Source of the DNA: Tissierella sp. Yu-01
Lineage (GTDB): Bacteria > Bacillota > Clostridia > Tissierellales > Tissierellaceae
DNA: 64,000 nucleotides
Assembly (NCBI RefSeq): GCF_029537395.1
Contig: NZ_CP120677.1
Location: 1-64,000 of the forward strand
Reading direction: 5' to 3'
Each line of letters starts with the position of its first letter. Position 1 is the stretch's first letter. Positions 8,825 through 16,820 of the stretch are shown one piece after another. The translations under genes and the position numbers were made by a program. The notes below the pieces were generated by a model. The model saw only the letters and a program-made list of their open reading frames with translations. It was not told the origin of the DNA and searched no databases.

Positions 8825-10177
8825 TTGAAGGCTAAATATAGTGACTTATTTAAAGAAATTGTTAAATCATATTATGAAGGTGAGTTTGAGGAGAAAGTTC
8901 AAAGTTTATTAGAGGATCCATCAGTGAAAAAGAATGAGCTAGCAAATGTTATATCAACACTTTGTGGGGTACAACTTGATTTAACAGATAATTATATAAC
9001 TGATTTAAAAAGAGCAATCGAGTCCTATAAAGCTGGCCATAAGGTGGTAAATAAAGTTAAAGTTTGTTCGATGGATTGTATGAATGATGATGGAGAGACG
9101 ATTTGTCAACGTTCATGTCCATTTGATGCAATATTTATTGATGAAGAAACGAAGACTTCATCAATTGATGGGGATAAATGTACCGATTGTGGATTTTGTG
9201 TTGAGGCATGTCCTACAGACTCCATATTAGACAAGGTAGAGTTTGTACCTTTTATTGATTTGCTTAAAGATAAGGCTCCGGTAATTGCTGCAATAGCACC
9301 AGCAATTACCGGACAATTTGGCGACGATGTTTCAATTTATAAGTTAAGAAGTGCATTCAAGACCATGGGATTTGCTGAGATGGTAGAGGTTGCATTTTTT
9401 GCTGATATTCTAACTCTGAAGGAAGCCGTAGAATTTGATAGATTTATACAAGATAAAGATGATTTTATGATATCTTCTTGTTGTTGTCCTATGTGGGTTG
9501 GAATGCTTAAACGAGTTTACAATGATCTGATAAAGTATGTTTCACCATCTGTATCTCCTATGGTTGCTGCTGGGAGAGTAATAAAAATATTAAATCCAAA
9601 TAGCAAAGTAGTATTTATTGGACCATGTGTAGCAAAGAAAGCTGAAGCTAAAGAAAGAGACTTACTTGGAGATATAGATTATGTACTTACCTTTGCTGAA
9701 TTAAAGGATATTTTTGAAGCACTTGAATTAGATCCTAGAAAAATGTCAGATGATTTTTCCGCAGAATATGCCTCTAGGGGTGGAAGATTGTATGCTAGAA
9801 CCGGTGGAGTATCAGTAGCAGTAAGTGAAGCCATAGAAAGAATCTATCCTGAAAAGTATAAAATGTTAACTACCGCTCATGCCGATGGTATAAAAGAATG
9901 TAAGAAAATGCTTTCTGATATTAAGGAAGGCAATATACATGCTAATTTTATAGAAGGTATGGGATGTATTGGAGGTTGTGTAGGAGGTCCTAAGGCATTA
10001 ATCCCAAAGGACGATGGCAGAGATAGGGTCAATGAATTTGCTGCAAACTCAGAAATAAAGGTAGCGGTCGACAGTGAAGTTATGATTAAAGTACTAAATA
10101 AACTAGGAATAGATGCTGAAAATAATTTTAAGAAAAAACATAGGATTGGCAGTTTTGAAAGAGAATTTCTTGATTAG
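8825..10177 (+). CDS. [FeFe]-hydrogenase-like protein with two ferredoxin-type clusters
   Basis: A 450-residue soluble iron-sulfur protein. The N-terminal 75 residues are helical. A ferredoxin region follows with Cys 81, 85, 94, 98 (widened spacing) and Cys 119, 122, 125, 129 (classic CxxCxxCxxxCP). The hydrogenase H-cluster domain has all ligands: L1 SSCCCPMW (Cys 219-221), L2 GPCVAKK (Cys268), L3 EGMGCIGGC (Cys 381 and 385). L2 has Gly-Pro instead of Met-Pro, and L1 has an extra Cys in place of the usual Ser. These are features of non-prototypical (group C/D-like) enzymes rather than standard HydA. Hydrogen turnover, sensing or another redox role are all possible. No HydEFG maturases are in the window. 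TTG start after GAGGAG. A nitroreductase follows 12 bases downstream. Confidence 0.85.
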   Translation: MKAKYSDLFKEIVKSYYEGEFEEKVQSLLEDPSVKKNELANVISTLCGVQLDLTDNYITDLKRAIESYKAGHKVVNKVKVCSMDCMNDDGETICQRSCPFDAIFIDEETKTSSIDGDKCTDCGFCVEACPTDSILDKVEFVPFIDLLKDKAPVIAAIAPAITGQFGDDVSIYKLRSAFKTMGFAEMVEVAFFADILTLKEAVEFDRFIQDKDDFMISSCCCPMWVGMLKRVYNDLIKYVSPSVSPMVAAGRVIKILNPNSKVVFIGPCVAKKAEAKERDLLGDIDYVLTFAELKDIFEALELDPRKMSDDFSAEYASRGGRLYARTGGVSVAVSEAIERIYPEKYKMLTTAHADGIKECKKMLSDIKEGNIHANFIEGMGCIGGCVGGPKALIPKDDGRDRVNEFAANSEIKVAVDSEVMIKVLNKLGIDAENNFKKKHRIGSFEREFLD

Positions 10178-10189
10178 GAGGAATTAAAT

Positions 10190-10924
10190 ATGGATAAAAC
10201 TATAGAGTTGTTATTAAATCATAAGTCAATTAGAAAGTACACAGACCAAAAAATATCACAAGAAACTATAGAAAAGATTGTATCTTGTGCACAAATGGCT
10301 CCATCTTCTAGTCACTTTCAAGCTTACACTATTATTGAAGTAAAAGATTTTAATAAACGAAATCTTTTAGCAGAATGGGCAGGAGGTCAAAAGTGGGTGG
10401 AAGATGCTTCACTTGTTTTGTTATTCTGTGGTGACTTATACAGAGCTTGTAAGTATTATGAAGATATAGATAAGGATATATTAAGTAATACGGAAGCTTA
10501 TACAGTAGCTACTGTAGATACTGCATTGGCTGCCCAAAAGGCTTTTATAGCTGCACAAAGTTTGGGTTTAGGTGGAGTATGTGTAGGTGGTATAAGAAAT
10601 GAAGTAGAAAAAATTAGCAAGGAATTCGGGCTTCCTTACTTAGTATTCCCTTTATTTCTCTTATGTTTAGGTTATCCTGACGATGACCCAGAGATTAAGC
10701 CAAGATTACCAATGGGTATTGTTCATAAGATTGATTTCTATGATGAATCAAAAGATGATCAATTAATGAAAGAGTATAATAAAACAATAAGTGATTATTA
10801 TCATAAGAGAACAAAAGGTGAAGAAAAAGATAGATGGACCGAAAGATGTGGTAAGTACTTAATGGAAAAACCAAGATATAATGTTGGAGATTATTTTAGA
10901 AAAATAGGGCTTCTTAAAAAGTAA
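10190..10924 (+). CDS. Nitroreductase family flavoprotein (NfsA-like)
   Basis: A 244-residue FMN-dependent oxidoreductase of the NfsA/FRP type. The N-terminus LLNHKSIRKYTDQKIS, the FMN-binding MAPSSSHFQAYTII and the later GLGGVCVGGIRN are characteristic, as is the C-terminal GIVHKI..YDE part. The family reduces nitroaromatics, quinones or flavins using NAD(P)H. AGGAGG precedes the ATG. The 12-base gap to the hydrogenase-like gene upstream and the terminator at 10923 define a two-gene operon, so the iron-sulfur protein may be its redox partner (inference). Confidence 0.88.
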   Translation: MDKTIELLLNHKSIRKYTDQKISQETIEKIVSCAQMAPSSSHFQAYTIIEVKDFNKRNLLAEWAGGQKWVEDASLVLLFCGDLYRACKYYEDIDKDILSNTEAYTVATVDTALAAQKAFIAAQSLGLGGVCVGGIRNEVEKISKEFGLPYLVFPLFLLCLGYPDDDPEIKPRLPMGIVHKIDFYDESKDDQLMKEYNKTISDYYHKRTKGEEKDRWTERCGKYLMEKPRYNVGDYFRKIGLLKK

Positions 10925-10951
10925 ATCAATGGGGGCTGCCCCCATTGATTT
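10923..10951. terminator. Strong bidirectional terminator
   Basis: A 13-bp perfect stem AAATCAATGGGGG / CCCCCATTGATTT with a 3-base loop, between the convergent nitroreductase and DUF6320 genes. It overlaps the TAA of the plus-strand gene and abuts the stop of the minus-strand gene. Confidence 0.85.
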
Positions 10952-11618
10952 AAATATGCATTCTTTTATTTAATTCCTGTTTGATATTGTCACCTTGAAA
11001 TATAAATATAGCAGCTAAGGTAATGATACTCAATGCTACACTTATTACCGATGGATATATTATATTTACCCAGTCAAATATGATAAAAAGTAAAGGAATA
11101 ATACCAAATACTCCATCGATTAATGCATATGTAACATAATCATTAACGCTAAGTCTTAGAACTTTTGCAGTAACATACATTAGCAGCATAGCAGACATAC
11201 ATGCTATAGGTATTACAAAATCCAGTGACCAACCTCTCCAGCCTGTTCTCCAATCCCAAAATAGTGAAAGTACAGAAATAATAACGACCTGCCAAATTAT
11301 TTTCTTAGGGATATGATATCTTTTCTGTATTATAACAATAAGACAAAGCCACATACTAATAAGACCAAAGAGTAGAAATAACGGCCAATTTATAGTAGTA
11401 GGAAACATAGCATTTATAGAAAAGCTTAAAACTACTGCCGCTATAGATATAAAGATCATAATTTTCATAGCTAAATGACTATGATAAAAAGGTGGTATTT
11501 TAGGAAATGTCATTTTATCTCCATTTTGAGTATCTTCTACAGAAAGTGCATTTCCACATAATGTGCATTTATTTCGATTTTCTTTTATATAGACTTTACA
11601 ATGATTGCAGTATTGCAA
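10950..11618 (-). CDS. DUF6320 membrane protein with N-terminal zinc ribbon
   Basis: 222 residues. The N-terminus CNHCKVYIKENRNKCTLCG holds a four-Cys zinc ribbon (CxxC...CxxC), followed by about six membrane helices from residue 50 onward. This is the arrangement of DUF6320, a family of unknown role. It lies 14 bases after the acyltransferase and downstream of the esterase. From general knowledge of Clostridia these three kinds of gene often sit together, which suggests a shared job in acyl transfer at the membrane (inference). AGGAGGAG before the ATG supports the start. Confidence 0.8.
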   Translation of the reverse strand: MQYCNHCKVYIKENRNKCTLCGNALSVEDTQNGDKMTFPKIPPFYHSHLAMKIMIFISIAAVVLSFSINAMFPTTINWPLFLLFGLISMWLCLIVIIQKRYHIPKKIIWQVVIISVLSLFWDWRTGWRGWSLDFVIPIACMSAMLLMYVTAKVLRLSVNDYVTYALIDGVFGIIPLLFIIFDWVNIIYPSVISVALSIITLAAIFIFQGDNIKQELNKRMHI

Positions 11619-11632
11619 AATTTCTCCTCCTC

Positions 11633-12897
11633 TTAAGAATTAGATGTTATTTCTACGTCTATACCGTTATTAGCCAAATATTGAAAAAATATTCTTTGGA
11701 TATCAGTATCTTCGTATGGTGAAGTAAAGCTTATTACCAAATTATCTTTATATGAACATAAAGTAATCTTTGGGCTTCTTGCACTAACACATAATGTGAA
11801 CTTTTTAATGTACTCGCTAAATTCTGGAGGCATTTTAATTTGCCCTATGTTGGAAATTGAAGTCGTTATTCTTCGATCATTTATATGATCAGCTATTTTA
11901 AGAGCAAAGTCCTTAATTGGAAGAGGTATAATCCTTGCGAATGGATTCTTTTCCAAAGACATTAGTCTATAAAGGTGTAAGTCTAATTTTTCCTTTGTTA
12001 AACCACTCTTAAAGGATTCATTCACGCTTTCTACTATATCCTCTAATTCATTTCCAGACTTTTCGAAATCATAAGATACATTCAGTGTACTAAAGAAGTT
12101 TCTTGCAGTATATGATTCATAATATTGTCTTAAATTTATTGGAACAGATAAGACAATAGGTTGACTAGTTTTTTCGGACGGCATATCCTTATAAATTGAA
12201 TATAGAAAAAGGGATGTTAAAAATATGGTCAATGTAGTATTATACTTGTGTGAAAGTTCTAGTATCTTCTTAGCAGACATTGTACCTTCGATTAACTTCA
12301 TCCTATTTTCCTGAAGCCTGGAACCTTTAATTCTATATGCATTTCTATGTTCATTTTTAAATTCTTTCCTATAGGCTAAATCTTTATGAAAGTTTCTTTC
12401 AAAGCTGTCATCCATTTTTTGACTTATAGATGCCCTATAATTTATCTTTGGAATATCCTTTGATAGTTTATCTTCGTATTTTATAGTCATATAATAGTAA
12501 ATAAGTGATTCCATAAACCAGATGCAGCCTGCTCCATCAGTTAAAGCATGAAAGACCTCTAGGTTTATTCTCTTATCATAATAAAATACTCTAAATAACA
12601 GGTTTCTCATATCCTTAATATATATTGGTGCACACACAGGAGTGGATTCTATTTGAACTATGGGCTTTATGTCGCTTATTTCAAAGTAATACCAAAAAGC
12701 TCCTCTTCTAAGAATGGATTTAAATAAAGGGAAATTTTCAATAGTTAAATCTACTGCTTTTGTAAAACTATTGGATCTACTTCATCATATAGTTCACAGG
12801 CCAACCTAAATACTTTTGTATCTTTATTATTACTAGTGGCTGGAAATATCTTTGAGGCGTTATCTAATTTTTTCCACTTGATAGTTTTCTTTTTCAT
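11633..12897 (-). pseudogene. Condensation-domain / alcohol acyltransferase-like protein, frameshifted
   Basis: CoA-dependent acyltransferase fold with the catalytic HxxxD motif as HALTDGAG (codons in the 12560-12530 area). The 3' part is open from 12637 to 11633. The first 45 codons are in another frame, starting at ATG 12897 and reading MKKKTIKWKKLDNASKIFPA. Adding one A to the AAAA run at 12758-12761 joins them into exactly 421 residues, normal for the family. The start overlaps the esterase gene by 38 bases, indicating coupling. Whether the frameshift is real decides if the operon works. The N-terminal missing part carries strand residues needed for the fold. Confidence 0.7.
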
Positions 12898-13831
12898 CTA
12901 TATTCCTCACTTGTATATCTTTATCTCTTAGAAATTTATTAATAATTTCGTAGGCTATGTTTATATCTGTTGTTGCTAATGGATTTGTAAGAAATCCATG
13001 TAGTGCATCCTTTATCCTATATATTGTAACATGGTTTCCAAAACTTTCAAGCTTCATACCATATGCTTCGCCTTCATCTCGAAGAGGATCAAATTCTGCT
13101 GTAATTATTAAAGTTTTTGGTTGATTGGACAAATCCTCCGCAAGAATTGGTGCGACATAAGAGCTTAATCGATCTTCTTTATTAGGTACATAAAGTTCCA
13201 TATAATCCTGAATACGTTCAGAAGTCATAATATAGTCGGTACCATTTTCAATCACAGAAGGGAAGGGAGAGGAGCTGCTATGATCATAATTTGTAGCTGG
13301 ATATATTAATATTTGTCTACAAGGTAGAAAATCTCCTTTATCTCTAGCCATAAGTGATACAACTGCTGCTAAATTTCCACCGGCACTGTCTCCTATTAGT
13401 GTAATATCTTCTGGATTATACTTTATTATTTCAGGGTGATAAAATATTTCACGTGTAACATGATAACAATCTTCAACCCCAGCCGGAAATGGATTTTCAG
13501 GAGCTAATCTATAATCCACTGATATTACTGTATGGCCAGTTTCATTTGCCATATTAGCACATACATTAGTATAAGAATCTATATTTCCAGTGACCCAACC
13601 TCCTCCATGGAAGAATATTAATAGCTTTGGAAGGGAATTTGCATGGGGGATAAATATTCTTACTGGTATTTCTCTATCAGAAAGCATCATTTTATGGTCC
13701 AGCAGTTTATAGATTGGTTCCTTTGGAGGATTAATCAAGTTCAATAGCTTTCTCACTTGTTTATAATATTTCTTCATATCAAGATAGGGCGTAGATATTA
13801 TTTTTAGAGCTAATTTCTTTATACGCTTCAT
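12860..13831 (-). CDS. Alpha/beta hydrolase of the HSL / acetyl esterase group
   Basis: A 323-residue cytoplasmic esterase. HGGGW at residues 75-79 forms the oxyanion hole, GDSAGG gives the nucleophile Ser149, and Asp248 (EFDPLRDEG) with His278 (HGFLTNP) complete the triad, as in the hormone-sensitive-lipase family. It is the first intact gene of the minus-strand set esterase, acyltransferase, DUF6320. GGGGGG lies 6 bases before the ATG. The ATG shares an ATGA overlap with the stop of an ABC-ATPase remnant upstream. It probably acts on acyl esters related to the acyltransferase's substrate. Confidence 0.88.
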   Translation of the reverse strand: MKRIKKLALKIISTPYLDMKKYYKQVRKLLNLINPPKEPIYKLLDHKMMLSDREIPVRIFIPHANSLPKLLIFFHGGGWVTGNIDSYTNVCANMANETGHTVISVDYRLAPENPFPAGVEDCYHVTREIFYHPEIIKYNPEDITLIGDSAGGNLAAVVSLMARDKGDFLPCRQILIYPATNYDHSSSSPFPSVIENGTDYIMTSERIQDYMELYVPNKEDRLSSYVAPILAEDLSNQPKTLIITAEFDPLRDEGEAYGMKLESFGNHVTIYRIKDALHGFLTNPLATTDINIAYEIINKFLRDKDIQVRNIDEKENYQVEKIR

Positions 13832-14022
13832 ATTTTTATTCCCCCCATATGTAAGATAATTCTTTCTTTGTCAAATATATTATACCCATTTATTAGTATA
13901 TCATCTGATGTTGGATGATATAGTCTGCAAATTAGTTTAATTAAGGTAGTCCTTCTACAATACTTTAAAACATCCTTCATCTTAAACTGATGGATAAGCT
14001 TAGTAGATTTAACAAAAAACAT
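13828..14022 (-). pseudogene. ABC transporter ATPase remnant
   Basis: A 64-codon open fragment containing RTTLIKLICRLYHPTSDDILINGYNI, which matches the region right after Walker A of ABC exporters (GKTTLIKLICRLYDPTSG type). The Walker A glycines are lost, and everything upstream and downstream of the domain is missing. No ribosome site is evident. It looks like a leftover from a deletion that brought the esterase gene under its former promoter. Confidence 0.6.
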
Positions 14023-14091
14023 ATGGTAATATAAAACATATATGATTTTGTTTTTATCAATCGATTCATAAATTGGATATGAAGGGGAAAA

Positions 14092-14940
14092 ATGATGAGA
14101 GAATATTCAGCTGAAGAAATATTAGATTATTTTGAAATTTTAGCGCCATATCTAAATGAAATATTTGTTGAGGATGTGGATGTATCTGTAATTAAGGATA
14201 ATCACTACACTGCATATGTTCCTGCAAAGACTTTTGATTTTAAGGTGAAGGTGGGAGATCCTATACCAAAAGGTAAAGCAAGTGAGCAATGTATTAAGAC
14301 TGGAGAAAAGGTTATACGTAAGATTTCCAAAGAACAATCGGCTTTTGGTATACCTTATATTGCATGTGCATACCCGGTGAAAAATGATAATAAGGTAATT
14401 GGTTGTGTACTTACGACTCAGTCTGTAGATAATCAGGAAAAAATACAGTATATCTCAAATGACCTAGCTACATCAGCACAAGAATTTACTGCAAATATGG
14501 AAGAGATTGTTGCTACAACTGAGGAACTGGCAAATGTATCTAGTGAATTGGGGCATTTTAGCAATGATTTAACTAAATCGATAAAACAAACAGATGAAAT
14601 CGTTGCCTTTATCAGTAGCGTAGCCGATCAAACCAATTTATTGGGCTTAAATGCAGCTATAGAGTCTGCTCGAGTAGGTGAATTAGGGAGAGGTTTTGGG
14701 GTTGTTGCTGGGGAAGTTAGAAAATTAGCGGTTGAAAGTGCAGAATCAGTTAAAGATATTAAAACTCTAATTGATAAGATACAGAAATCTATTATCCAGA
14801 TAAATGAAATAATCCAACTAGTTGATAATACTGTAAAATCCCAAGAGGTTTCTATGCAAGAATTGTCAAATGTAAGTTTAGGTTTTGCTACAATGGCAGG
14901 GGAGCTGGCAGAAATTTCAGATTATATGTCAAAAGAATAA
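14092..14940 (+). CDS. Soluble methyl-accepting-chemotaxis-type sensor
   Basis: 282 residues with no membrane segment. An N-terminal sensor part (about residues 1-115, conserved in small clostridial chemoreceptors) is followed by a coiled-coil signalling domain. The hairpin tip reads [25 protein letters not shown] (split here over residues 177-201), close to the canonical receptor tip that docks CheA/CheW. GLN and GELGRG replace the usual ALN and GEQGRG. The signalling domain is short, lacks HAMP and has little room for methylation helices. Start: tandem ATGATG after GGGG. No che genes are nearby, so it probably signals to a distant array. Confidence 0.8.
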   Translation: MMREYSAEEILDYFEILAPYLNEIFVEDVDVSVIKDNHYTAYVPAKTFDFKVKVGDPIPKGKASEQCIKTGEKVIRKISKEQSAFGIPYIACAYPVKNDNKVIGCVLTTQSVDNQEKIQYISNDLATSAQEFTANMEEIVATTEELANVSSELGHFSNDLTKSIKQTDEIVAFISSVADQTNLLGLNAAIESARVGELGRGFGVVAGEVRKLAVESAESVKDIKTLIDKIQKSIIQINEIIQLVDNTVKSQEVSMQELSNVSLGFATMAGELAEISDYMSKE

Positions 14941-14970
14941 GAAATTTACAAACGTTTTCTTATTTTTTAA

Positions 14971-15012
14971 AAAAGGGAGATTTCTCAGTTGAGAAGTTTC
15001 CCTTGATTTTTA
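14971..15012. terminator. Bidirectional terminator
   Basis: GGGAGATTTCTC (14975-14986) pairs with GAGAAGTTTCCC (14991-15002) with two G-U-type mismatches. It is flanked by A and T runs, lies after the MCP-like gene and includes the stop of the DUF896 gene. Confidence 0.7.
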
Positions 15013-15227
15013 TTTTTGTTTTGTTCTTTAAGTAGCTTTTCAGGGGTTATATCATTACCCGATTCATCAACTACCTTTACATTCATAAGAGTTTCTTTGA
15101 AATTACCTCTAAATATTTGAATATATCCCTGCCTTAATCTATGCTGTTCTTCTTTTTCCTCTTCACTAAGGCCAACTGATTTAGATTTTTGGGCCAATTC
15201 ATTAATGCGTTTTAATAAATCTTTCAA
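14985..15227 (-). CDS. DUF896 (YnzC-type) small protein
   Basis: 80 residues from a TTG at 15227, chosen because GAGGTG lies 6 bases upstream. An ATG further out at 15248 has no ribosome site. The sequence shows the family pattern: KRINELAQKSK, LSEEEKEEQHRLRQGYI, FRGNFKETL, VVDESGNDITPEKL. B. subtilis YnzC is a small helical protein linked to the SOS/DNA-damage response region. The function is not established. A single gene ending in a shared terminator. Confidence 0.88.
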   Translation of the reverse strand: MKDLLKRINELAQKSKSVGLSEEEKEEQHRLRQGYIQIFRGNFKETLMNVKVVDESGNDITPEKLLKEQNKNKNQGKLLN

Positions 15228-15329
15228 ATTATCACCTCGAAATAACATTATACCATGATTTATAATTTATTTTAAATCTTTCTGTATATATCTCTTAATC
15301 TAATTCTTATTCTATATCTGTATATATAT

Positions 15330-15472
15330 CTATTGCGTTACAGTAAAGTTATCTTATCTTTTGCTTACGGGGCTCTTATCTACCACGTTGGATTAAATTA
15401 CCAAGGCTATTTGGCTCTTATGGTTTGCCAAAGATTGGAGATTAAAAACCTACTGTTGAACAGTAGGTTTTT
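15330..15472 (+). ncRNA. Possible small RNA ending in an intrinsic terminator
   Basis: A non-coding stretch that is relatively G+C-rich for this window and ends in a strong hairpin, AAAACCTACTG-TTGAA-CAGTAGGTTTT plus T's (15445-15475). No ORF precedes the terminator. The body holds a 9-base direct repeat GGCTCTTAT at 15371-15379 and 15413-15421, and small stems such as TTGGC/GCCAA. I cannot match it to 6S, SRP, tmRNA or a known riboswitch. It is on the plus strand upstream of broken minus- and plus-strand genes. Confidence 0.4.
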
Positions 15473-15491
15473 TATATATTTTACAGTTTAT

Positions 15492-15739
15492 CTATTTAAT
15501 CGATTTTAAGTAAGCTACATCATAAGTATTTAGGATAGTGACTTTCTCAACTTTTAAAGAGCTTGTAAGTATTTGTATTACTCTGCTCTTTATGCGATAT
15601 TTGTACTTCAGCAATTATATTTATTTTTCTCTATATTTTCTAGCTTAATAGAATTATTTCTTATGTCAGTTTCAAGTTTGGTTTGTCCTTCTAAAAGCTT
15701 CGTAAGTATATCCTTTAATTCATTATCCAACATTTCCAT
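15492..15739 (-). pseudogene. Small coiled-coil protein, two frameshifts
   Basis: From ATG 15739 (AAGGCG upstream) the reading is MEMLDNELKDILTKLLEG, GQTKLETDIRNNSIKLENIEK, then IIAEVQISHKEQSNTNT in the next frame, then VEKVTILNTYDVAYLKS in the third. Removing one A from each of two A runs gives one 81-residue helical protein. This looks like the common clostridial family of short heptad-repeat proteins of unknown function. The intergenic DNA from 15740 to 15900 shows only the next gene's ribosome site (AGAGGTGAG). Confidence 0.55.
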
Positions 15740-15900
15740 CGCCTTAATATTAATTATAATATCGAATCAATTTTGCTTCTTATTATATTATACCAATAGA
15801 AATAAGAAACTAAAATATTAATAATATAATTATTAAACATTTCATATTTATTTAATTTAAGATAAAAGTTATAGTATAATAGTTACTTAGAGGTGAGAAT

Positions 15901-16496
15901 ATGACTGGTATATTAAGTATTGACTTCGACTATTTTATCGATATTACTGCTATGGATAGAGACAGATTATTTCCAGCTGGAAGTGATGAAGTACCACAAG
16001 AACAGTTAGTATTTATGTGGAATGATAGTTATAATAAATATCCTGAAATTAAAGATATTGATGTAATAGATGAATACTATTATTTAAAGAAGTTATTAGA
16101 AGAATATGATATTAAAAAGAGCACATATTTATAGCAGACACCCATAAGGACATAAAAGATGTAATTGATCTAGTCCCAATGAACGAAGTATTAAAAGTAG
16201 TAAATATCGACTTTCATCATGATTATTATCATTATTTTATGGGTGGCGACATATATAATTGTGGTAATTGGTTAAGAAGATTAGTGGAGGATAGACCAGA
16301 AACTAAGGTTAAATGGATAAGGAGAGAGGACTCTCAAATAAGTAGTCTTGAAGGTGATTTTCCTTTTGAAAATACTACTAATATCAAGGTTTTAGAGTTA
16401 GACAAATTTGAATATATATTTATATGTAAGAGTCCAGAATGGACTCCACCACATTTAGATATTAAATTTAATGAATTTATTGACTTTATTCTTTAA
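15901..16496 (+). pseudogene. UPF0489-like protein, frameshifted
   Basis: The first part (15901-16134) reads MTGILSIDFDYFIDIT. The second reads IFIADTHKDIKDVIDL, NIDFHHDYYHYF, CGNWLRRLVED and KSPEWTPPHLD. SIDFDYF and NIDFHHD are the paired acidic/His motifs of the UPF0489 family, which has an arginase-like look but no known role. Adding one A to the AAAAA run near 16113 joins the two parts into about 198 residues. The gene follows GAGGTGAG. It ends just before the symporter's promoter. Confidence 0.65.
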
Positions 16497-16511
16497 AAAA
16501 TCAAAAAATCA

Positions 16512-16540
16512 TTGACAATAAATAAGTTTAATCATATAAT
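16512..16540 (+). promoter_or_regulatory. Consensus sigma-A promoter of the T-box/symporter unit
   Basis: TTGACA at 16512-16517 and TATAAT at 16535-16540 with a 17-base spacer: a perfect consensus. Transcription would start near 16547, just ahead of the T-box leader. Confidence 0.85.
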
Positions 16541-16546
16541 GGTACG

Positions 16547-16790
16547 AAATATATAAATTTAAGCGTTAAAGAGGAATATTAGAAAAAAATATGCTAACAG
16601 GAAGGAAGATTCACCGACTGAGAGATCTTCTAAGATAAGTTTTTTCGAACCTACCCTCGTAAGCTGCAGGTGATAAGCCTGTCCGTTCACCAACGTTACT
16701 GGTTTCAAGAGGATTAGAAATATTCTAATCAATTTGGGTGGCACCGCGATTAACCTTCGTCCCTTTTTTGGGATGAAGGTTTTTATTATT
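16547..16790 (+). promoter_or_regulatory. T-box leader of the symporter gene
   Basis: The invariant T-box AATTTGGGTGGCACCGCG is at 16731-16748. It is preceded by a stem III hairpin GATTAGAA/TTCTAATC (16712-16730) and followed by a terminator stem AACCTTCGTCCC/GGGATGAAGGTT with a T-tract (16752-16790). Uncharged tRNA would bind the leader and stabilise the antiterminator, turning on the transporter when one amino acid is short. The bulge reads TGGC, which pairs with a tRNA ending GCCA (discriminator G). I could not read the specifier codon with confidence. Confidence 0.85.
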
Positions 16791-16820
16791 TTATATATTA
16801 AATTAAGAGGAGGTAAAGAA

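Noticed and set aside
16610-16640. CTGAGAGAT in the symporter leader as a TPP riboswitch
   Set aside because: The other conserved TPP elements are missing, while an exact T-box and terminator are present.
16734-16820. In-frame extension of the symporter gene into the leader
   Set aside because: It runs through the T-box and its terminator; AGGAGG before the ATG at 16821 marks the true start.
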